Origin: Catellatospora sp. KI3
GTDB taxonomy: Bacteria > Actinomycetota > Actinomycetes > Mycobacteriales > Micromonosporaceae
Assembly (NCBI RefSeq): GCF_029948125.1
Contig: NZ_JASAMB010000009.1
Span: forward strand, 1 to 64,000
Length of the DNA: 64,000 nucleotides
Direction: 5' to 3'
Shown here: in pieces, positions 29,699 through 39,381 of the stretch
Position numbering within the stretch: position 1 is the stretch's first letter
How the letters are laid out: every line of letters starts with the position of its first letter
Translations under genes and position numbers: made by a program
The notes under the pieces: generated by a model
The model's database searches: none
What the model saw: only the letters and a program-made list of their open reading frames with translations
Told to the model about the DNA's origin: nothing

Positions 29699-30697
29699 GT
29701 GAAGAAGTTCATCAACCATCCCGACGCGGTCGTCCGGGAGGCCCTGATCGGCCTGTCCGCCGCCCATCCCGACCTGCGCGTGGACCTGGACGGCCCGTAT
29801 GCGGCCCGCGCCGACGCCCCGCGGGCGGGCAAGGTCGCACTGGTCTCCGGCGGCGGTTCCGGGCACGAGCCGATGCACGCCGGCTTCGTCGGCCTGGGCA
29901 TGCTCGACGCGGCCTGCCCAGGGGAGGTGTTCACCTCGCCGGTGCCGGACCAGATCGTGGCGGCCAGCAGGGCCGTCGACGGCGGCGCGGGCGTGGTCCA
30001 CATCGTGAAGAACTACACCGGGGACGTGATGAACTTCCAGCTCGCCGCCGACCTGCTCGGCGACGGGGGCATCGAGGTGCAGACGGTGCTGGTCAACGAC
30101 GACGTGGCGGTGGAGGACTCGACCTGGACCGCCGGGCGGCGCGGCACGGGCGCCACGATGCTGGTGGAGAAGATCGCCGGAGCGCTGGCCGAGACCGGTG
30201 CGGGCGCGGCGGCGGTGGCCGCGATGGGGACCCGGGTGAACGAGGCCAGCGGGTCGTTCGCGGTGGCGCTTACCGCGTGCACCACCCCGGCGGCGGGGCG
30301 GCCCGGGTTCGAGCTGCCCGAGGACGAGATGGAGGTCGGGGTCGGCATCCACGGCGAGCCGGGGCGGCGGCGCGAGCAGCTGCTGCCGGCCCGTGACATC
30401 GCGGCCATGTCGCTGGAGGCGATCATGGCGGCCAAGCCGGTGGCCTCGGGCGAGGACGTGATCGTGCTGATGAACGGCCTCGGCGGCACCCCGCTGATCG
30501 AGCTCTACCTGCTGTACGGCGAGGTCGCGGGCATGCTCGAGGCGGCCGGGGTGCGCATCGCGCGCAACCTGGTCGGCGACTATGTGACGAGCCTGGACAT
30601 GGCGGGCATGTCGCTGACGGTGTGCCGGGCCGACGCCGAGATGCTGCGGCTGTGGGACGCGCCGGTGCGCACCCCGGCGCTGCGGTGGGGGGTCTGA
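29699..30697 (+). CDS. dhaK: Dihydroxyacetone kinase substrate-binding subunit DhaK
   Basis: A 332-aa DhaK subunit, which binds dihydroxyacetone covalently through a His. The conserved GSGHEPMHAGFVGLGMLDAA (substrate loop) lies near residue 52, KNYTGDVMNFQLA near 103, and GVGIHGEPG near 215 holds the hemiaminal-forming His. Length matches the E. coli protein (356 aa) less a short C-terminus. The GTG start has a GGGAAGGGAG site upstream. Its stop shares a base with the dhaL ATG (TGATG), so the two are translationally coupled. Confidence 0.95.
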   Translation: MKKFINHPDAVVREALIGLSAAHPDLRVDLDGPYAARADAPRAGKVALVSGGGSGHEPMHAGFVGLGMLDAACPGEVFTSPVPDQIVAASRAVDGGAGVVHIVKNYTGDVMNFQLAADLLGDGGIEVQTVLVNDDVAVEDSTWTAGRRGTGATMLVEKIAGALAETGAGAAAVAAMGTRVNEASGSFAVALTACTTPAAGRPGFELPEDEMEVGVGIHGEPGRRREQLLPARDIAAMSLEAIMAAKPVASGEDVIVLMNGLGGTPLIELYLLYGEVAGMLEAAGVRIARNLVGDYVTSLDMAGMSLTVCRADAEMLRLWDAPVRTPALRWGV

Positions 30698-31347
30698 TGG
30701 ACGCCTCCCAGGCCAGGGCCTGGCTGTACGCGGTCGCCGACTCGATCGCCGGCCAGGCCGACCACCTGACCCAGCTCGACGCGGCGATCGGGGACTCCGA
30801 TCACGGGGTGAACATGAACCGGGGCTTCACCGCCGTACGGGCCGCGCTGGACGGGGCGCCCGCCGACGGCGTACGCGGGGTGTTCACGCTGGCCGGGTCG
30901 ACGCTGGTGTCGCGGGTGGGCGGGGCGTCCGGGCCGCTGTTCGGCAGCGCGCTGCGGGCGCTGGGCAAGGCGCTGCCGGAGCAGGGCGACGCCGACACCG
31001 CAGCACTGGCGGCGGGGCTGCGGGCCGGGCTGGAGGCGGTGTGCAAGCTGGGCGGTGCGGTGCCGGGCGACAAGACCATCGTGGACGCGTACGCCCCGGC
31101 GGTGGACGCGTTCGAGCAGGCCGCGCGGGCGCACTCCGGCGACCGCGACGGCGGCCTGGCGGCGGCCGCGCGAGCCGCCGCCGACGCGGCCCAGCAGGGC
31201 ATGCGCGACACCATCCCGCTGCAGGCCCGCCGCGGCCGCGCCTCCTACCTGGGCGAGCGCAGCGTGGGGCACCAGGACCCCGGGGCCACCTCCACCTGGT
31301 TGATCTTCCAGGCGCTGGCCGACACCGTCACCACGCGACGCCCATGA
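30697..31347 (+). CDS. dhaL: Dihydroxyacetone kinase ADP-binding subunit DhaL
   Basis: A 216-aa helical-barrel subunit carrying the nucleotide cofactor. The Mg-binding Asp cluster is DAAIGDSDHGVNMNRG near residue 27. GGASGPLFGSALRALG, PGDKTIVDAYAPA and SYLGERSVGHQDPGATS are all diagnostic of DhaL. With DhaK and DhaM it forms the PEP-dependent dihydroxyacetone kinase rather than the ATP-dependent single-chain form. It overlaps both neighbours by 1 and 4 bases, fixing it in the dhaK-dhaL-EI operon. Confidence 0.95.
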   Translation: MDASQARAWLYAVADSIAGQADHLTQLDAAIGDSDHGVNMNRGFTAVRAALDGAPADGVRGVFTLAGSTLVSRVGGASGPLFGSALRALGKALPEQGDADTAALAAGLRAGLEAVCKLGGAVPGDKTIVDAYAPAVDAFEQAARAHSGDRDGGLAAAARAAADAAQQGMRDTIPLQARRGRASYLGERSVGHQDPGATSTWLIFQALADTVTTRRP

Positions 31348-33002
31348 CCGGCGCTGACGTGGTCTACCGGGGCACGCCCGGTGCGGCGGGGGTGGCGGTG
31401 GGCAGGCTGCACCTGCTCGCACCGGAGTCACCCGGCAACGGCGTGCTGGCCGCGGCGGGCCCAGAGCGGTTGCGGACCGCGTTCGACGCGGTCGCGGCGG
31501 GGCTGCGCGCCCGCGCGGCGGCCATCCGGGCGGCCGTGGCGGAGCAGGCCGCTGCGGACCGCGGCGGCCTCGTGCCGCCGGGGGCGCAGGTGGACCAGGC
31601 GGCCGAGATCCTGGAGGCGACGGCGCTGATCGCCGACGACCCCGACCTGCGGGCGGCCGCGATGGCCGAGTGCGCGGCGGGCGAGCGCGCCGACCGGGCC
31701 GTGATCGAGGCGGCGGCGCGCTACGCCGAGCTGCTGGCGGGCCTGGACGACCCTACGCTGGCGGCCCGCGCGGCCGACGTACGGCTGGTCGGGCAGCGGG
31801 TGGTGCAGCAGCTGCGGGGCGGGGTGCGGCCCGTCGCCGACGGCCCGGTGCTGCTGGCCGCCGCCGAGCTCGGCGCCGACGACCTGCTGAACCCGGAGGC
31901 CACCGTGCTGGGCGGTGTGTCGGCGCGGGGCGGCCCGAACGCGCACGTCGCGATCGTGGCGCGGGCGCTGGGCGTGCCGCTGGTGTTCGGCATCGACCTG
32001 CCCTCGGCCGAGGACGGGGCCGAAGCGGTCCTCGACGGCGCCGCCGGCGTCCTGACCGTACGCCCCGGTGCCGCCGCCCGCGCCGCGGCCGACAACGCCG
32101 TGGCCACGGCCCGGCAGCGGCGCCAGTGGCTGGCCGAGCACCGCGACCTGCCCGCCGTGACCGCCGACGGGCAGCCGGTGACGCTGCTGGTCAACGTGTC
32201 GGCGGCCGCCGACGTCGAGGCGGGGCTGGCCGCGGGTGCGGCCGGGGCGGGACTGATCCGCACCGAGCTGCCGTTCCTGCAGGCGGCCCGCTGGCCGACC
32301 CGGGCCGAGCACGTGGCGGCGCTGCGGCCGGTGCTGACCGCGCTGGCGGGGCGGACCGCGACGGTACGGGTGCTCGACTTCGCCCCCGACAAGCTGCCGC
32401 CGTTCCTCGCCGCCGAGGCGACCGTGCACCGGGGGCTGCAGCTGCTGCTGGCGCACCCGGACGCGTTCGCCGACCAGCTCGCGGCGATTCTGGACACCGG
32501 AGCCGACACCCGGCTGCGGATCATGGTGCCGATGGTGGCGTCGGCCGCGGACCTGTACCGCTGCCGCGAGCTGCTGCACGAGGTGTCGCACGAGCACGGC
32601 ACCGGGGTGCCGCCGCTCGGCGCGATGATCGAGCTGCCCGAGGCGGTGGCCGAGGTCGACGCGATCGCGGCCGCGTCGGACTTCCTCTCCATCGGCAGCA
32701 ACGACCTCACCGCCGCGCTGCTGGGCCTGGACCGGCGCGACCCGGCGCTGACCCCGGCCCGCGCCGCGGACCCGCCGGTGCTGGCCGCGATCGCACGGGT
32801 GGCCGCGGCGGGAGTGCGGGCGGGGCGGGACGTGTCGGTGTGCGGGGACGCGGCGGGCGACCCGGCCGTCGTCCCGGCGCTGCTCGCGGCGGGGTGCCGG
32901 ATCCTGTCGGTGGCGCCGACGTCGCTGGACGAGGTGCGGGCGGTGGTTCGGGGCACGACGCTGGTTCGGGACACGACGCTCGGGCCGTCCGATCACGGGT
33001 GA
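31344..33002 (+). CDS. PEP-protein phosphotransferase (enzyme I)
   Basis: A 552-aa enzyme I that autophosphorylates from PEP and passes phosphate to HPr. An N-terminal helical HPr-binding region is followed by a swivelling phospho-His domain with His201 in RGGPNAHVAIVARALGVP; the usual TSH is NAH here. In the PEP-binding barrel, GLIRTELPFLQ replaces the usual GLxRTEFL. The C-terminal VCGDAAGDP holds the catalytic Cys, with Asp where most enzymes I have Glu. The start overlaps dhaL by ATGA. Co-transcription with dhaKL suggests it serves the DhaM relay; it could be the cell's general enzyme I. Confidence 0.9.
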   Translation: MTGADVVYRGTPGAAGVAVGRLHLLAPESPGNGVLAAAGPERLRTAFDAVAAGLRARAAAIRAAVAEQAAADRGGLVPPGAQVDQAAEILEATALIADDPDLRAAAMAECAAGERADRAVIEAAARYAELLAGLDDPTLAARAADVRLVGQRVVQQLRGGVRPVADGPVLLAAAELGADDLLNPEATVLGGVSARGGPNAHVAIVARALGVPLVFGIDLPSAEDGAEAVLDGAAGVLTVRPGAAARAAADNAVATARQRRQWLAEHRDLPAVTADGQPVTLLVNVSAAADVEAGLAAGAAGAGLIRTELPFLQAARWPTRAEHVAALRPVLTALAGRTATVRVLDFAPDKLPPFLAAEATVHRGLQLLLAHPDAFADQLAAILDTGADTRLRIMVPMVASAADLYRCRELLHEVSHEHGTGVPPLGAMIELPEAVAEVDAIAAASDFLSIGSNDLTAALLGLDRRDPALTPARAADPPVLAAIARVAAAGVRAGRDVSVCGDAAGDPAVVPALLAAGCRILSVAPTSLDEVRAVVRGTTLVRDTTLGPSDHG

Positions 33003-33092
33003 GCGGATATTCGCCCCATTAGGGCCTGTTCGGCCTGGCGGCCGCCATACCCGGCAGCGACCGAATCAGACCGATCTAGTGTTGAGACTGGT

Positions 33093-33107
33093 CACGCCGA
33101 TGGCGTG
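33093..33107. promoter_or_regulatory. Operator-like palindrome upstream of glpF
   Basis: CACGCC-GAT-GGCGTG, a perfect 6+3+6 palindrome in the 225-bp gap before the glycerol genes, about 120 bp before the glpF ATG. A possible site for a glycerol regulator of IclR/GylR or DeoR type; no such regulator is encoded in the window. Confidence 0.45.
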
Positions 33108-33227
33108 AAACGGAACGAGATCACCATAGACGCGGTGGTCAGCGGCGAACCGACGCCGCGACGGCAGCGTATCCGCCGCCCGGCTCGTCGCCTTGCTCGC
33201 CAACCCGCGTAGGGGGCGGGAACAACC

Positions 33228-34094
33228 ATGGCGGAGACGAAGTCCCACTGCATCTGGCGCGAGATGAGCGCCGAGTTCGCCGGGACCATGATCCTGATTC
33301 TGTTCGGTGTCGGCGTGGTCGCCCAGGTCGTGGCCGGAGGCTACGGGGACCACGACAGCATCACCTGGGCGTGGGGGCTGGGCGTGACGCTGGGTGTCTA
33401 CACCGCCGCGCGGATCAGCGGCGCACACCTCAACCCGGCGGTGACCCTGGCGCTGGCGACGTTCAAGGGGTTCCCCTGGCGCAAGGTGGTGCCGTACTGG
33501 GTCGCGCAGCTGCTCGGCGCGTTCGTCGCGGCGCTGATCGTACGGTGGAACTACACCGAGGTGCTGGGCAAGGTCGATCCTGGTCACACCATCAAGACGC
33601 AGGGGGTCTTCTCCACCCTGCCCGGCAACGGCACGCTGCCCATCGGCACCTGGGGCGCCTTCCGCGACCAGATCATCGGCACGGCGATCCTGCTCTTCCT
33701 GGTGCTGGCGCTGACCGATGTGCTCAACCTGCCGCCGCTGGCCAACCTCGCCCCGCTCATGATCGGCCTGCTGGTGGTCGCGATCGGCATGGCCTGGGGC
33801 ACCGCCGCCGGGTACGCCATCAACCCGGCCCGCGACCTGGGGCCCCGCTTCGCCTCCTATCTGACGGGTTACGACACCGCCTGGAGAGACCAGTATGGGA
33901 ATCTCTATTTCTGGGTGCCGATTCTGGGCCCGTTCATCGGCGGTCTGCTGGGCGCCTGGCTGTACCACCTGCTGATCGGGCGGCACCTGACGCCGGAGAC
34001 GGTGGTGGAGGGCACGCCGACCGGAACGGTGGCGCTGGATGCCGAGGCGAGCCCGCCGGTGCTGCCGGAGGGCGGAAGCGAGCCCGGAAAGTGA
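33228..34094 (+). CDS. glpF: Glycerol uptake facilitator (aquaglyceroporin)
   Basis: A 288-aa MIP-family channel with six membrane segments and two half-helices. The NPA boxes are SGAHLNPAVTLA (near residue 67) and GYAINPARDLGPR (near 196). The Asp after the second NPAR is the mark of glycerol-conducting members and not pure water channels. The C-terminal 35 residues are a polar tail. It precedes glpK by 38 bp and supplies its substrate. Confidence 0.94.
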   Translation: MAETKSHCIWREMSAEFAGTMILILFGVGVVAQVVAGGYGDHDSITWAWGLGVTLGVYTAARISGAHLNPAVTLALATFKGFPWRKVVPYWVAQLLGAFVAALIVRWNYTEVLGKVDPGHTIKTQGVFSTLPGNGTLPIGTWGAFRDQIIGTAILLFLVLALTDVLNLPPLANLAPLMIGLLVVAIGMAWGTAAGYAINPARDLGPRFASYLTGYDTAWRDQYGNLYFWVPILGPFIGGLLGAWLYHLLIGRHLTPETVVEGTPTGTVALDAEASPPVLPEGGSEPGK

Positions 34095-34132
34095 AATGAT
34101 CGATCCGGACCGTTGTGGAGAGGACTCGCGAG

Positions 34133-35650
34133 ATGGCTGACTTCGTCGGTGCGATCGACCAGGGCACGACCAGCACCCGGTTCATGATCTTCGACCACGG
34201 TGGCAACGAGGTCGGCAAGCACCAGCTCGAGCACAAGCAGTACCTGCCGCAGGCGGGCTGGGTCGAGCACAACCCGGTCGAGATCTGGGAGCGCACCAGC
34301 GCGGTGGTCAAGACGGCCATGGCGCAGCAGAAGCTGCAGGCCACCGACCTCGCCGCGCTGGGCATCACCAACCAGCGCGAGACGACCGTGGTGTGGAACC
34401 GCAGGACCGGGCGGCCGTACTACAACGCGATCGTCTGGCAGGACACCCGCACCGACCGCATCGCGGCCGCGCTGGACCGCGACGGCCGCGGCGACGTGAT
34501 CCGGCGCAAGGCCGGGCTGCCGCCGGCGACGTACTTCTCCGGCGGCAAGATCCAGTGGATCCTGGAGAACGTCGGCGGCGTACGGGAAGCGGCGGAGAAC
34601 GGCGACGCGCTGTTCGGCAACACCGACACCTGGGTGCTGTGGAATCTCACCGGCGGCGCCGACGGCGGCGTGCACATCACCGACGTCACCAACGCCAGCC
34701 GCACCATGCTGATGAACCTGGAGACCCTGGACTGGGACGACGAGCTGCTGGGCTTCTTCGGCATACCCCGGCAGATGCTGCCGCAGATCCGCCCGTCGTC
34801 GGACCCGACGCTCTACGGCACCACCCGGACCAGCGGGCCCGTCGGCGGCGAGGTGCCGCTGCCGGCCTCGCTCGGCGACCAGCAGGCCGCCACCGTCGGG
34901 CAGGTGTGCTTCAGCCCCGGCGAGGCCAAGAACACCTACGGCACGGGCAACTTCATGCTGCTCAACACCGGCACCGAACTGGTCCGCTCCAACAGCGGCC
35001 TGCTCACCACGGTCTGCTACCAGTTCGGCGGCCAGCCCGCCGTGTACGCCCTGGAAGGGTCCATCGCCGTCACCGGCTCGGCCATCCAGTGGCTGCGCGA
35101 CCAGCTCGGCATCATCAGCGGCGCCGCGCAGAGCGAAGCCCTGGCCCGGCAGGTCGACGACAACGGCGGGATCTACTTCGTGCCCGCCTTCTCCGGCCTG
35201 TTCGCGCCCTACTGGCGCTCCGACGCCCGCGGCGTGATCGTGGGCCTGTCCCGGTTCAACACCAACGCCCACCTGGCCCGCGCCGCCCTGGAGGCGATCT
35301 GCTACCAGTCGCGCGACGTCGTCGAGGCGATGGAGAAGGATTCCGGGGTCAAGCTCGACTTCCTCAAGGTCGACGGCGGGATCACCGCGAACAGGCTGTG
35401 CATGCAGCTGCAGGCTGACATCCTGGGGGTGCCGGTCAGCAAACCGGTGGTCGCCGAGACGACCGCGCTCGGCGCCGCGTACGCGGCCGGGCTCGCCGTC
35501 GGATTCTGGGAGTCCACCGACCAGCTGCGCCAGCACTGGCACGAGGACCAGCGCTGGGACCCGCAGTGGACCGACCAGCAGCGCACCGAGGGCTACAAAG
35601 GCTGGAAGAAGGCGGTGGAGCGGACGCTGAACTGGGTCGAGGTGGAGTGA
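34133..35650 (+). CDS. glpK: Glycerol kinase
   Basis: A 505-aa FGGY-family kinase that phosphorylates glycerol to sn-glycerol 3-phosphate with ATP. The N-terminal phosphate loop is [15 protein letters not shown], substrate-binding [12 protein letters not shown] and DTRTDRI follow, and the FGGY-type block is [20 protein letters not shown], then [21 protein letters not shown]. Length matches E. coli GlpK (502 aa). The start ATG has GGAGAGGA upstream. It lies between glpF and glpD in one transcription unit. Confidence 0.97.
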   Translation: MADFVGAIDQGTTSTRFMIFDHGGNEVGKHQLEHKQYLPQAGWVEHNPVEIWERTSAVVKTAMAQQKLQATDLAALGITNQRETTVVWNRRTGRPYYNAIVWQDTRTDRIAAALDRDGRGDVIRRKAGLPPATYFSGGKIQWILENVGGVREAAENGDALFGNTDTWVLWNLTGGADGGVHITDVTNASRTMLMNLETLDWDDELLGFFGIPRQMLPQIRPSSDPTLYGTTRTSGPVGGEVPLPASLGDQQAATVGQVCFSPGEAKNTYGTGNFMLLNTGTELVRSNSGLLTTVCYQFGGQPAVYALEGSIAVTGSAIQWLRDQLGIISGAAQSEALARQVDDNGGIYFVPAFSGLFAPYWRSDARGVIVGLSRFNTNAHLARAALEAICYQSRDVVEAMEKDSGVKLDFLKVDGGITANRLCMQLQADILGVPVSKPVVAETTALGAAYAAGLAVGFWESTDQLRQHWHEDQRWDPQWTDQQRTEGYKGWKKAVERTLNWVEVE

Positions 35651-35706
35651 AACCCCAGCTCACGGGGTAAGAGCACACGGAAGTCGCACAGCGGGGGAGG
35701 CTGGCC

Positions 35707-37407
35707 GTGGAGGCTGTTGCCATGTCCGCCCAGGCGCGCCGCCAGGCGCTGGCCGACATGTCGGCCCGGGAACTGGACATCCTGGTCATCGGCGGGGGAG
35801 TCGTGGGGGCGGGGGCCGCGCTCGACGCGGTCACCCGGGGCCTGTCCACCGGCATCGTCGAGGCGCGGGACTGGGCGTCGGGCACGTCCAGCCGCTCCAG
35901 CAAACTGATCCACGGCGGGCTGCGGTACCTGGAGATGCTCGACTTCTCGCTGGTCGCCGAGGCCCTGAAGGAGCGGGCGCTGCTGCTGACGCGGATCTGC
36001 CCGCACCTGGTGAAGCCGGTGAAGTTCCTCTACCCGCTGACGCACCGGATCTGGGAGCGGCCCTATGTGGGCGCGGGCGTCACCCTGTACGACACCATGG
36101 GGTTGACCACCGGCAGCGGGCGCGGCGTGCCGCACCACAAGCACCTGTCGCACCGCCGGGCCCTGCACGAGGCCCCCTGCCTGAAGAAGGCATCGCTGGT
36201 CGGGGCGGTGCAGTACTGGGACGGGCAGGTCGACGACGCCCGGCACACGCTGACGGTGGTGCGCACAGCCGCATCGTACGGGGCGCACGCGGCCAACCGG
36301 GCGAAGGTGATCTCGTTCCTGCGGGAAGGGGAGCGGGTCGTCGGGGCGCGGGTGCGCGACCAGCTCAGCGACGACGTGTACGACATCCGGGCGCAGCAGA
36401 TCATCAACGCGACCGGGGTGTGGACCGACGAGACGCAGCGGATGGCCGACACCCGCGGGCAGTTCCACGTGCGGGCGTCGAAGGGGATCCACCTGCTGGT
36501 GCCGCGTGACCGGATCCAGTCGCGGACCGGGCTGATCCTGCGGACGGAGAAGAGCGTCCTGTTCGTCATACCGTGGGGCCGGCACTGGATCATCGGGACG
36601 ACGGACACGGACTGGCACCTCGACCTCGCCCACCCCGCCGCCACCGCCGGCGACATCCGGTACCTGCTCGCGCACGTGAACTCCGTGCTGGTCACGAAGC
36701 TGACCCAGGAGGACGTCGAAGGGGTGTACGCCGGGCTGCGGCCGCTGCTGGCGGGGGAGTCCGAGGAGACGAGCAAGCTGTCCCGCGAGCACCTGGTCGG
36801 GCATCCGGTGCCGGGGCTGGTGGTCGTCGCGGGCGGGAAGTACACGACGTACCGGGTGATGGGCAAGGACGCGGTCGACGAGGCGGTGCGGGGGCTGGAC
36901 CTGAAGGTGCCGGAGTCGATCACCCATGAGGTGCCGCTGGTGGGGGCCGACGGGTATCGCGGGCTGTGGAACCGGCGGCACCTGCTGGCGCAGGAGTCGG
37001 GGCTGCACGTGGTGCGGATCCAGCACCTGCTCAACCGGTACGGCTCGATGATCCACGAGGTGCTGGCGTTGATCGCGGAGTACCCGGAGCTGGCGGAGCC
37101 GCTGCCGGGGGCCGACGACTACCTGGCGGCCGAGGCGGTCTACGCGGCGTCGCACGAGGGTGCGCTGCACGTGGACGACGTGCTGGCCCGGCGTACCCGG
37201 GCGTCCATCGAGACGTGGTCGCGCGGGGTGCAGGCGTCGGAGACGGTGGCGCGGCTGATGGGCTCGGTGCTGGGCTGGTCGCCGGACGAGATCGCCGAGG
37301 AGATCGAGGTGTACGCACGGCGCGTCCAGGCCGAGCGGCAGTCGCAGCAGGAACCCGACGACGAGTCAGCCGACAAGGTCCGCCTGGCCGCCCCCGACCT
37401 GGGCTGA
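35707..37407 (+). CDS. glpD: Aerobic glycerol-3-phosphate dehydrogenase
   Basis: A 566-aa FAD-dependent enzyme that oxidises glycerol 3-phosphate to dihydroxyacetone phosphate and feeds electrons to quinone. The FAD-binding motif is VIGGGVVGAGAALDAVTRGL near residue 26. SSRSSKLIHGGLRYLE and AGGKYTTYRVMGKDA are GlpD/DAO signatures. The C-terminal helical DAO_C domain runs from about 400 to 530. GTG 35707 is chosen because GGGGGAGG precedes it by six bases; ATG 35722 is possible. It completes the glpF-glpK-glpD operon. Confidence 0.96.
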   Translation: MEAVAMSAQARRQALADMSARELDILVIGGGVVGAGAALDAVTRGLSTGIVEARDWASGTSSRSSKLIHGGLRYLEMLDFSLVAEALKERALLLTRICPHLVKPVKFLYPLTHRIWERPYVGAGVTLYDTMGLTTGSGRGVPHHKHLSHRRALHEAPCLKKASLVGAVQYWDGQVDDARHTLTVVRTAASYGAHAANRAKVISFLREGERVVGARVRDQLSDDVYDIRAQQIINATGVWTDETQRMADTRGQFHVRASKGIHLLVPRDRIQSRTGLILRTEKSVLFVIPWGRHWIIGTTDTDWHLDLAHPAATAGDIRYLLAHVNSVLVTKLTQEDVEGVYAGLRPLLAGESEETSKLSREHLVGHPVPGLVVVAGGKYTTYRVMGKDAVDEAVRGLDLKVPESITHEVPLVGADGYRGLWNRRHLLAQESGLHVVRIQHLLNRYGSMIHEVLALIAEYPELAEPLPGADDYLAAEAVYAASHEGALHVDDVLARRTRASIETWSRGVQASETVARLMGSVLGWSPDEIAEEIEVYARRVQAERQSQQEPDDESADKVRLAAPDLG

Positions 37408-37512
37408 CCGCCGCGCCGGCCGCCCGCCGCCCGCCGGTACGTGCAGTTTCCTGCGGGAGGCGGCAGTCTGCCTGACCGGGCTTCCGGTTGCGGGTGGCGA
37501 TAGCCTTCGGGC

Positions 37513-37935
37513 GTGGAGTTCCTGGAGATCCGCGCGGTGACGCCCGGCCCGCGAGCGTTCCTCGACGGTGCCGATCCGGCCACCGGCGAGACCGTGCACA
37601 CGACTGTCTACAGCGGATACGTGGTCCTGGGCCGCAGTGCCGGCTTCCGCGGGGCGATCAGCCTGGGCCAGCTGCAGGAGATCTCGTTCTTCCTGCCCGA
37701 CAGTGCGCCGTACCCGCAGCCGCCGACCGCGCTGTGGGCCGAGCTGAGCGTGCGCCGGTTCCGCAGCACGGGCAACATCAGCGCGGTGCACCTCGGGGCC
37801 TGCGACGAACGTGTCGAGGTCGCGCCCGACCCGCGCGGCGGCGAGCACCGCTGGCTGCGGCTGACGTTCAAGGCCCCGAACTACTCCCACGACCTCGTCG
37901 AGCTCAACTACCGCGTGACGGTCCAGTCGCGCTGA
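37513..37935 (+). CDS. Hypothetical protein, 140 aa
   Basis: A soluble, beta-rich 140-residue protein with no recognised family. Visible stretches are MEFLEIRAVTPGPRAFL, GYVVLGRSAGFRGAISLGQL and HRWLRLTFKAPNYSHDLVEL. No signal peptide or membrane segment. The GTG start is leaderless by pattern: TAGCCT (37501-37506), six bases, GTG. It is 13 bp upstream of the methyltransferase gene and probably co-transcribed with it. Confidence 0.7.
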   Translation: MEFLEIRAVTPGPRAFLDGADPATGETVHTTVYSGYVVLGRSAGFRGAISLGQLQEISFFLPDSAPYPQPPTALWAELSVRRFRSTGNISAVHLGACDERVEVAPDPRGGEHRWLRLTFKAPNYSHDLVELNYRVTVQSR

Positions 37936-37948
37936 GGAGACACGGACG

Positions 37949-39091
37949 TTGAGCAGCGCGGAGATCATGGCACGGACGGCGTACGTGCGCGCGCTCGCCG
38001 ATGGTGGACACCTGGACGACGAGCACCTGGTCTGCGCCTTTCAAGAGGTACCGCGGCACGGGTTCCTGCCCGCGTTCTTCCTCTGGCAGCCCGACGGCAG
38101 GTGGCGCGGGGTCGACCGCAGAGAGCCCGACTACCTGCGGCTCGTGTACGCCGACACCGCTCTCGCCACCCAGCTCGACGGCGAGACCACCCCCGACCCG
38201 AAGGCCCCGGCCCGATCCGGCACTCCGACCTGCGGCTCCACCCGGCCCAGCCTGATGGCGACCATGCTCGAAGCCCTCGCCCTCACCGGCCGCGAGCGGG
38301 TCCTGGAGGTGGGCCTCGGCACGGGCTACAACGCCGCGCTGCTCAGCCACCGCCTCGGCGACTCCAACGTGTACAGCGTCGACGTCGACGGCGCCGTTGT
38401 GGAGGCGGCCCGCTCGCGGCTCAATTCCTGCGGCTGCGAACCGCACATCGCCACCACGGACGGGCGGTCCGGCTGGCCCGGCTCACCACGCTTCGACCGC
38501 CTCATCGCCACCTGCGCCGTCCCTGCCATACCCCCGGACTGGATCTTCCAGGTCGCCGACGGCGGCCTGATAGTCGCCAGCCTGTGGCGCGGACTCGGCG
38601 GGGGCCCGCTCGTGCGCCTGGAGGTCGACCACGGCACGGCGCAGGGCCGATTCCTGTCGATGCCAGGCGATCCCATGCCGGTACGCACCGCCGCCCGCGT
38701 CGACCCCGACGCTGCGTGGAAGGCGGCGGCCGGCCAGACCGGAGCCACCCACACCACCCCCGTCCCACCCGATGCGCTCGACCATCCGCACGCCTCACTC
38801 TGGGTGTCGCTCCTGGTACCCGACGCCGGGCGGCTCGACGTGCTGCCCGAGGACGGCTCCGCGCAGCTGTGGCTGCTGGCCCTGGACGGTTCCTGGTCGT
38901 GCCTCGACACCGGCACGAACCGGGTCGAGCAGCGCGGCCCGCGCAGGCTGTGGGACGAGGTCGAGCAGGCGTACTCCCTGTGGCGGCGCCAAGGCGAGCC
39001 TGCCCGCGAGCGCACCGGCCTCACGGTGACCCGCGACGGCCTGCACCGGATCTGGCTCGACCACCCGTCGAACGCAGCCGTTGACCTCTAG
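37949..39091 (+). CDS. PIMT-like SAM-dependent methyltransferase
   Basis: A 380-aa protein with a protein-L-isoaspartate-O-methyltransferase-like core. The segment FQEVPRHGFLP resembles the PIMT N-terminal region, GSTRPSLMATMLEALAL stands in place of the usual ISQP motif, and VLEVGLGTGYNAALLS is the SAM-binding loop (near residue 114). About 190 extra C-terminal residues contain SLLVPDAGRLDVLPEDGSAQLW. Extended PIMT homologues in actinobacteria include RiPP-modifying and repair enzymes; no precursor peptide was found here. The TTG start is behind GAGGAG; the first in-frame ATG (MARTAYVRALADGG) is seven codons later and may be used instead. Confidence 0.8.
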   Translation: MSSAEIMARTAYVRALADGGHLDDEHLVCAFQEVPRHGFLPAFFLWQPDGRWRGVDRREPDYLRLVYADTALATQLDGETTPDPKAPARSGTPTCGSTRPSLMATMLEALALTGRERVLEVGLGTGYNAALLSHRLGDSNVYSVDVDGAVVEAARSRLNSCGCEPHIATTDGRSGWPGSPRFDRLIATCAVPAIPPDWIFQVADGGLIVASLWRGLGGGPLVRLEVDHGTAQGRFLSMPGDPMPVRTAARVDPDAAWKAAAGQTGATHTTPVPPDALDHPHASLWVSLLVPDAGRLDVLPEDGSAQLWLLALDGSWSCLDTGTNRVEQRGPRRLWDEVEQAYSLWRRQGEPARERTGLTVTRDGLHRIWLDHPSNAAVDL

Positions 39092-39127
39092 CCGCAGCCT
39101 GAACTCGCCCAAATCCGGGAAGCCATG

Positions 39128-39191
39128 GTGCAGTTTCGGGGAAGGTGCGGCAATCCGAGCCCGGATTCGTGCACTTTCCCCGAAACTGCAG
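39128..39191. repeat. 64-bp palindromic repeat, copy 4 (convergent junction)
   Basis: Arms GTGCAGTTTCGGGGAAGGTGC and GCACTTTCCCCGAAACTGCA with one A/G change, and inner GGATT pairing. It is 37 bp after the methyltransferase stop, facing the minus-strand collagen-like gene. The rest of the gap to 39381 shows no gene. Confidence 0.9.
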
Positions 39192-39381
39192 CCTAGGCCG
39201 CCGTCGGGGAAGGACTCGATGTCGACCTTGCCCGCGTCGAGCCCGGCCTGGTCCGTGCCGCCGACGCGATACTCGCCGGCACGGCGGCACGTCCCGCCTG
39301 ACGGCGACAGCAGCAGGAGCCGGGACGGCCGCTGGTGGCGGCTCGTTCCGGCTCCTTGTCGGCTGCGACGGGCGGCGACCG

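Noticed and set aside
37949-39091. RiPP cluster around the PIMT-like methyltransferase
   Set aside because: No precursor peptide, lanthipeptide synthetase or cyclodehydratase gene lies nearby, so a repair-like or unknown methyltransferase is the safer call.
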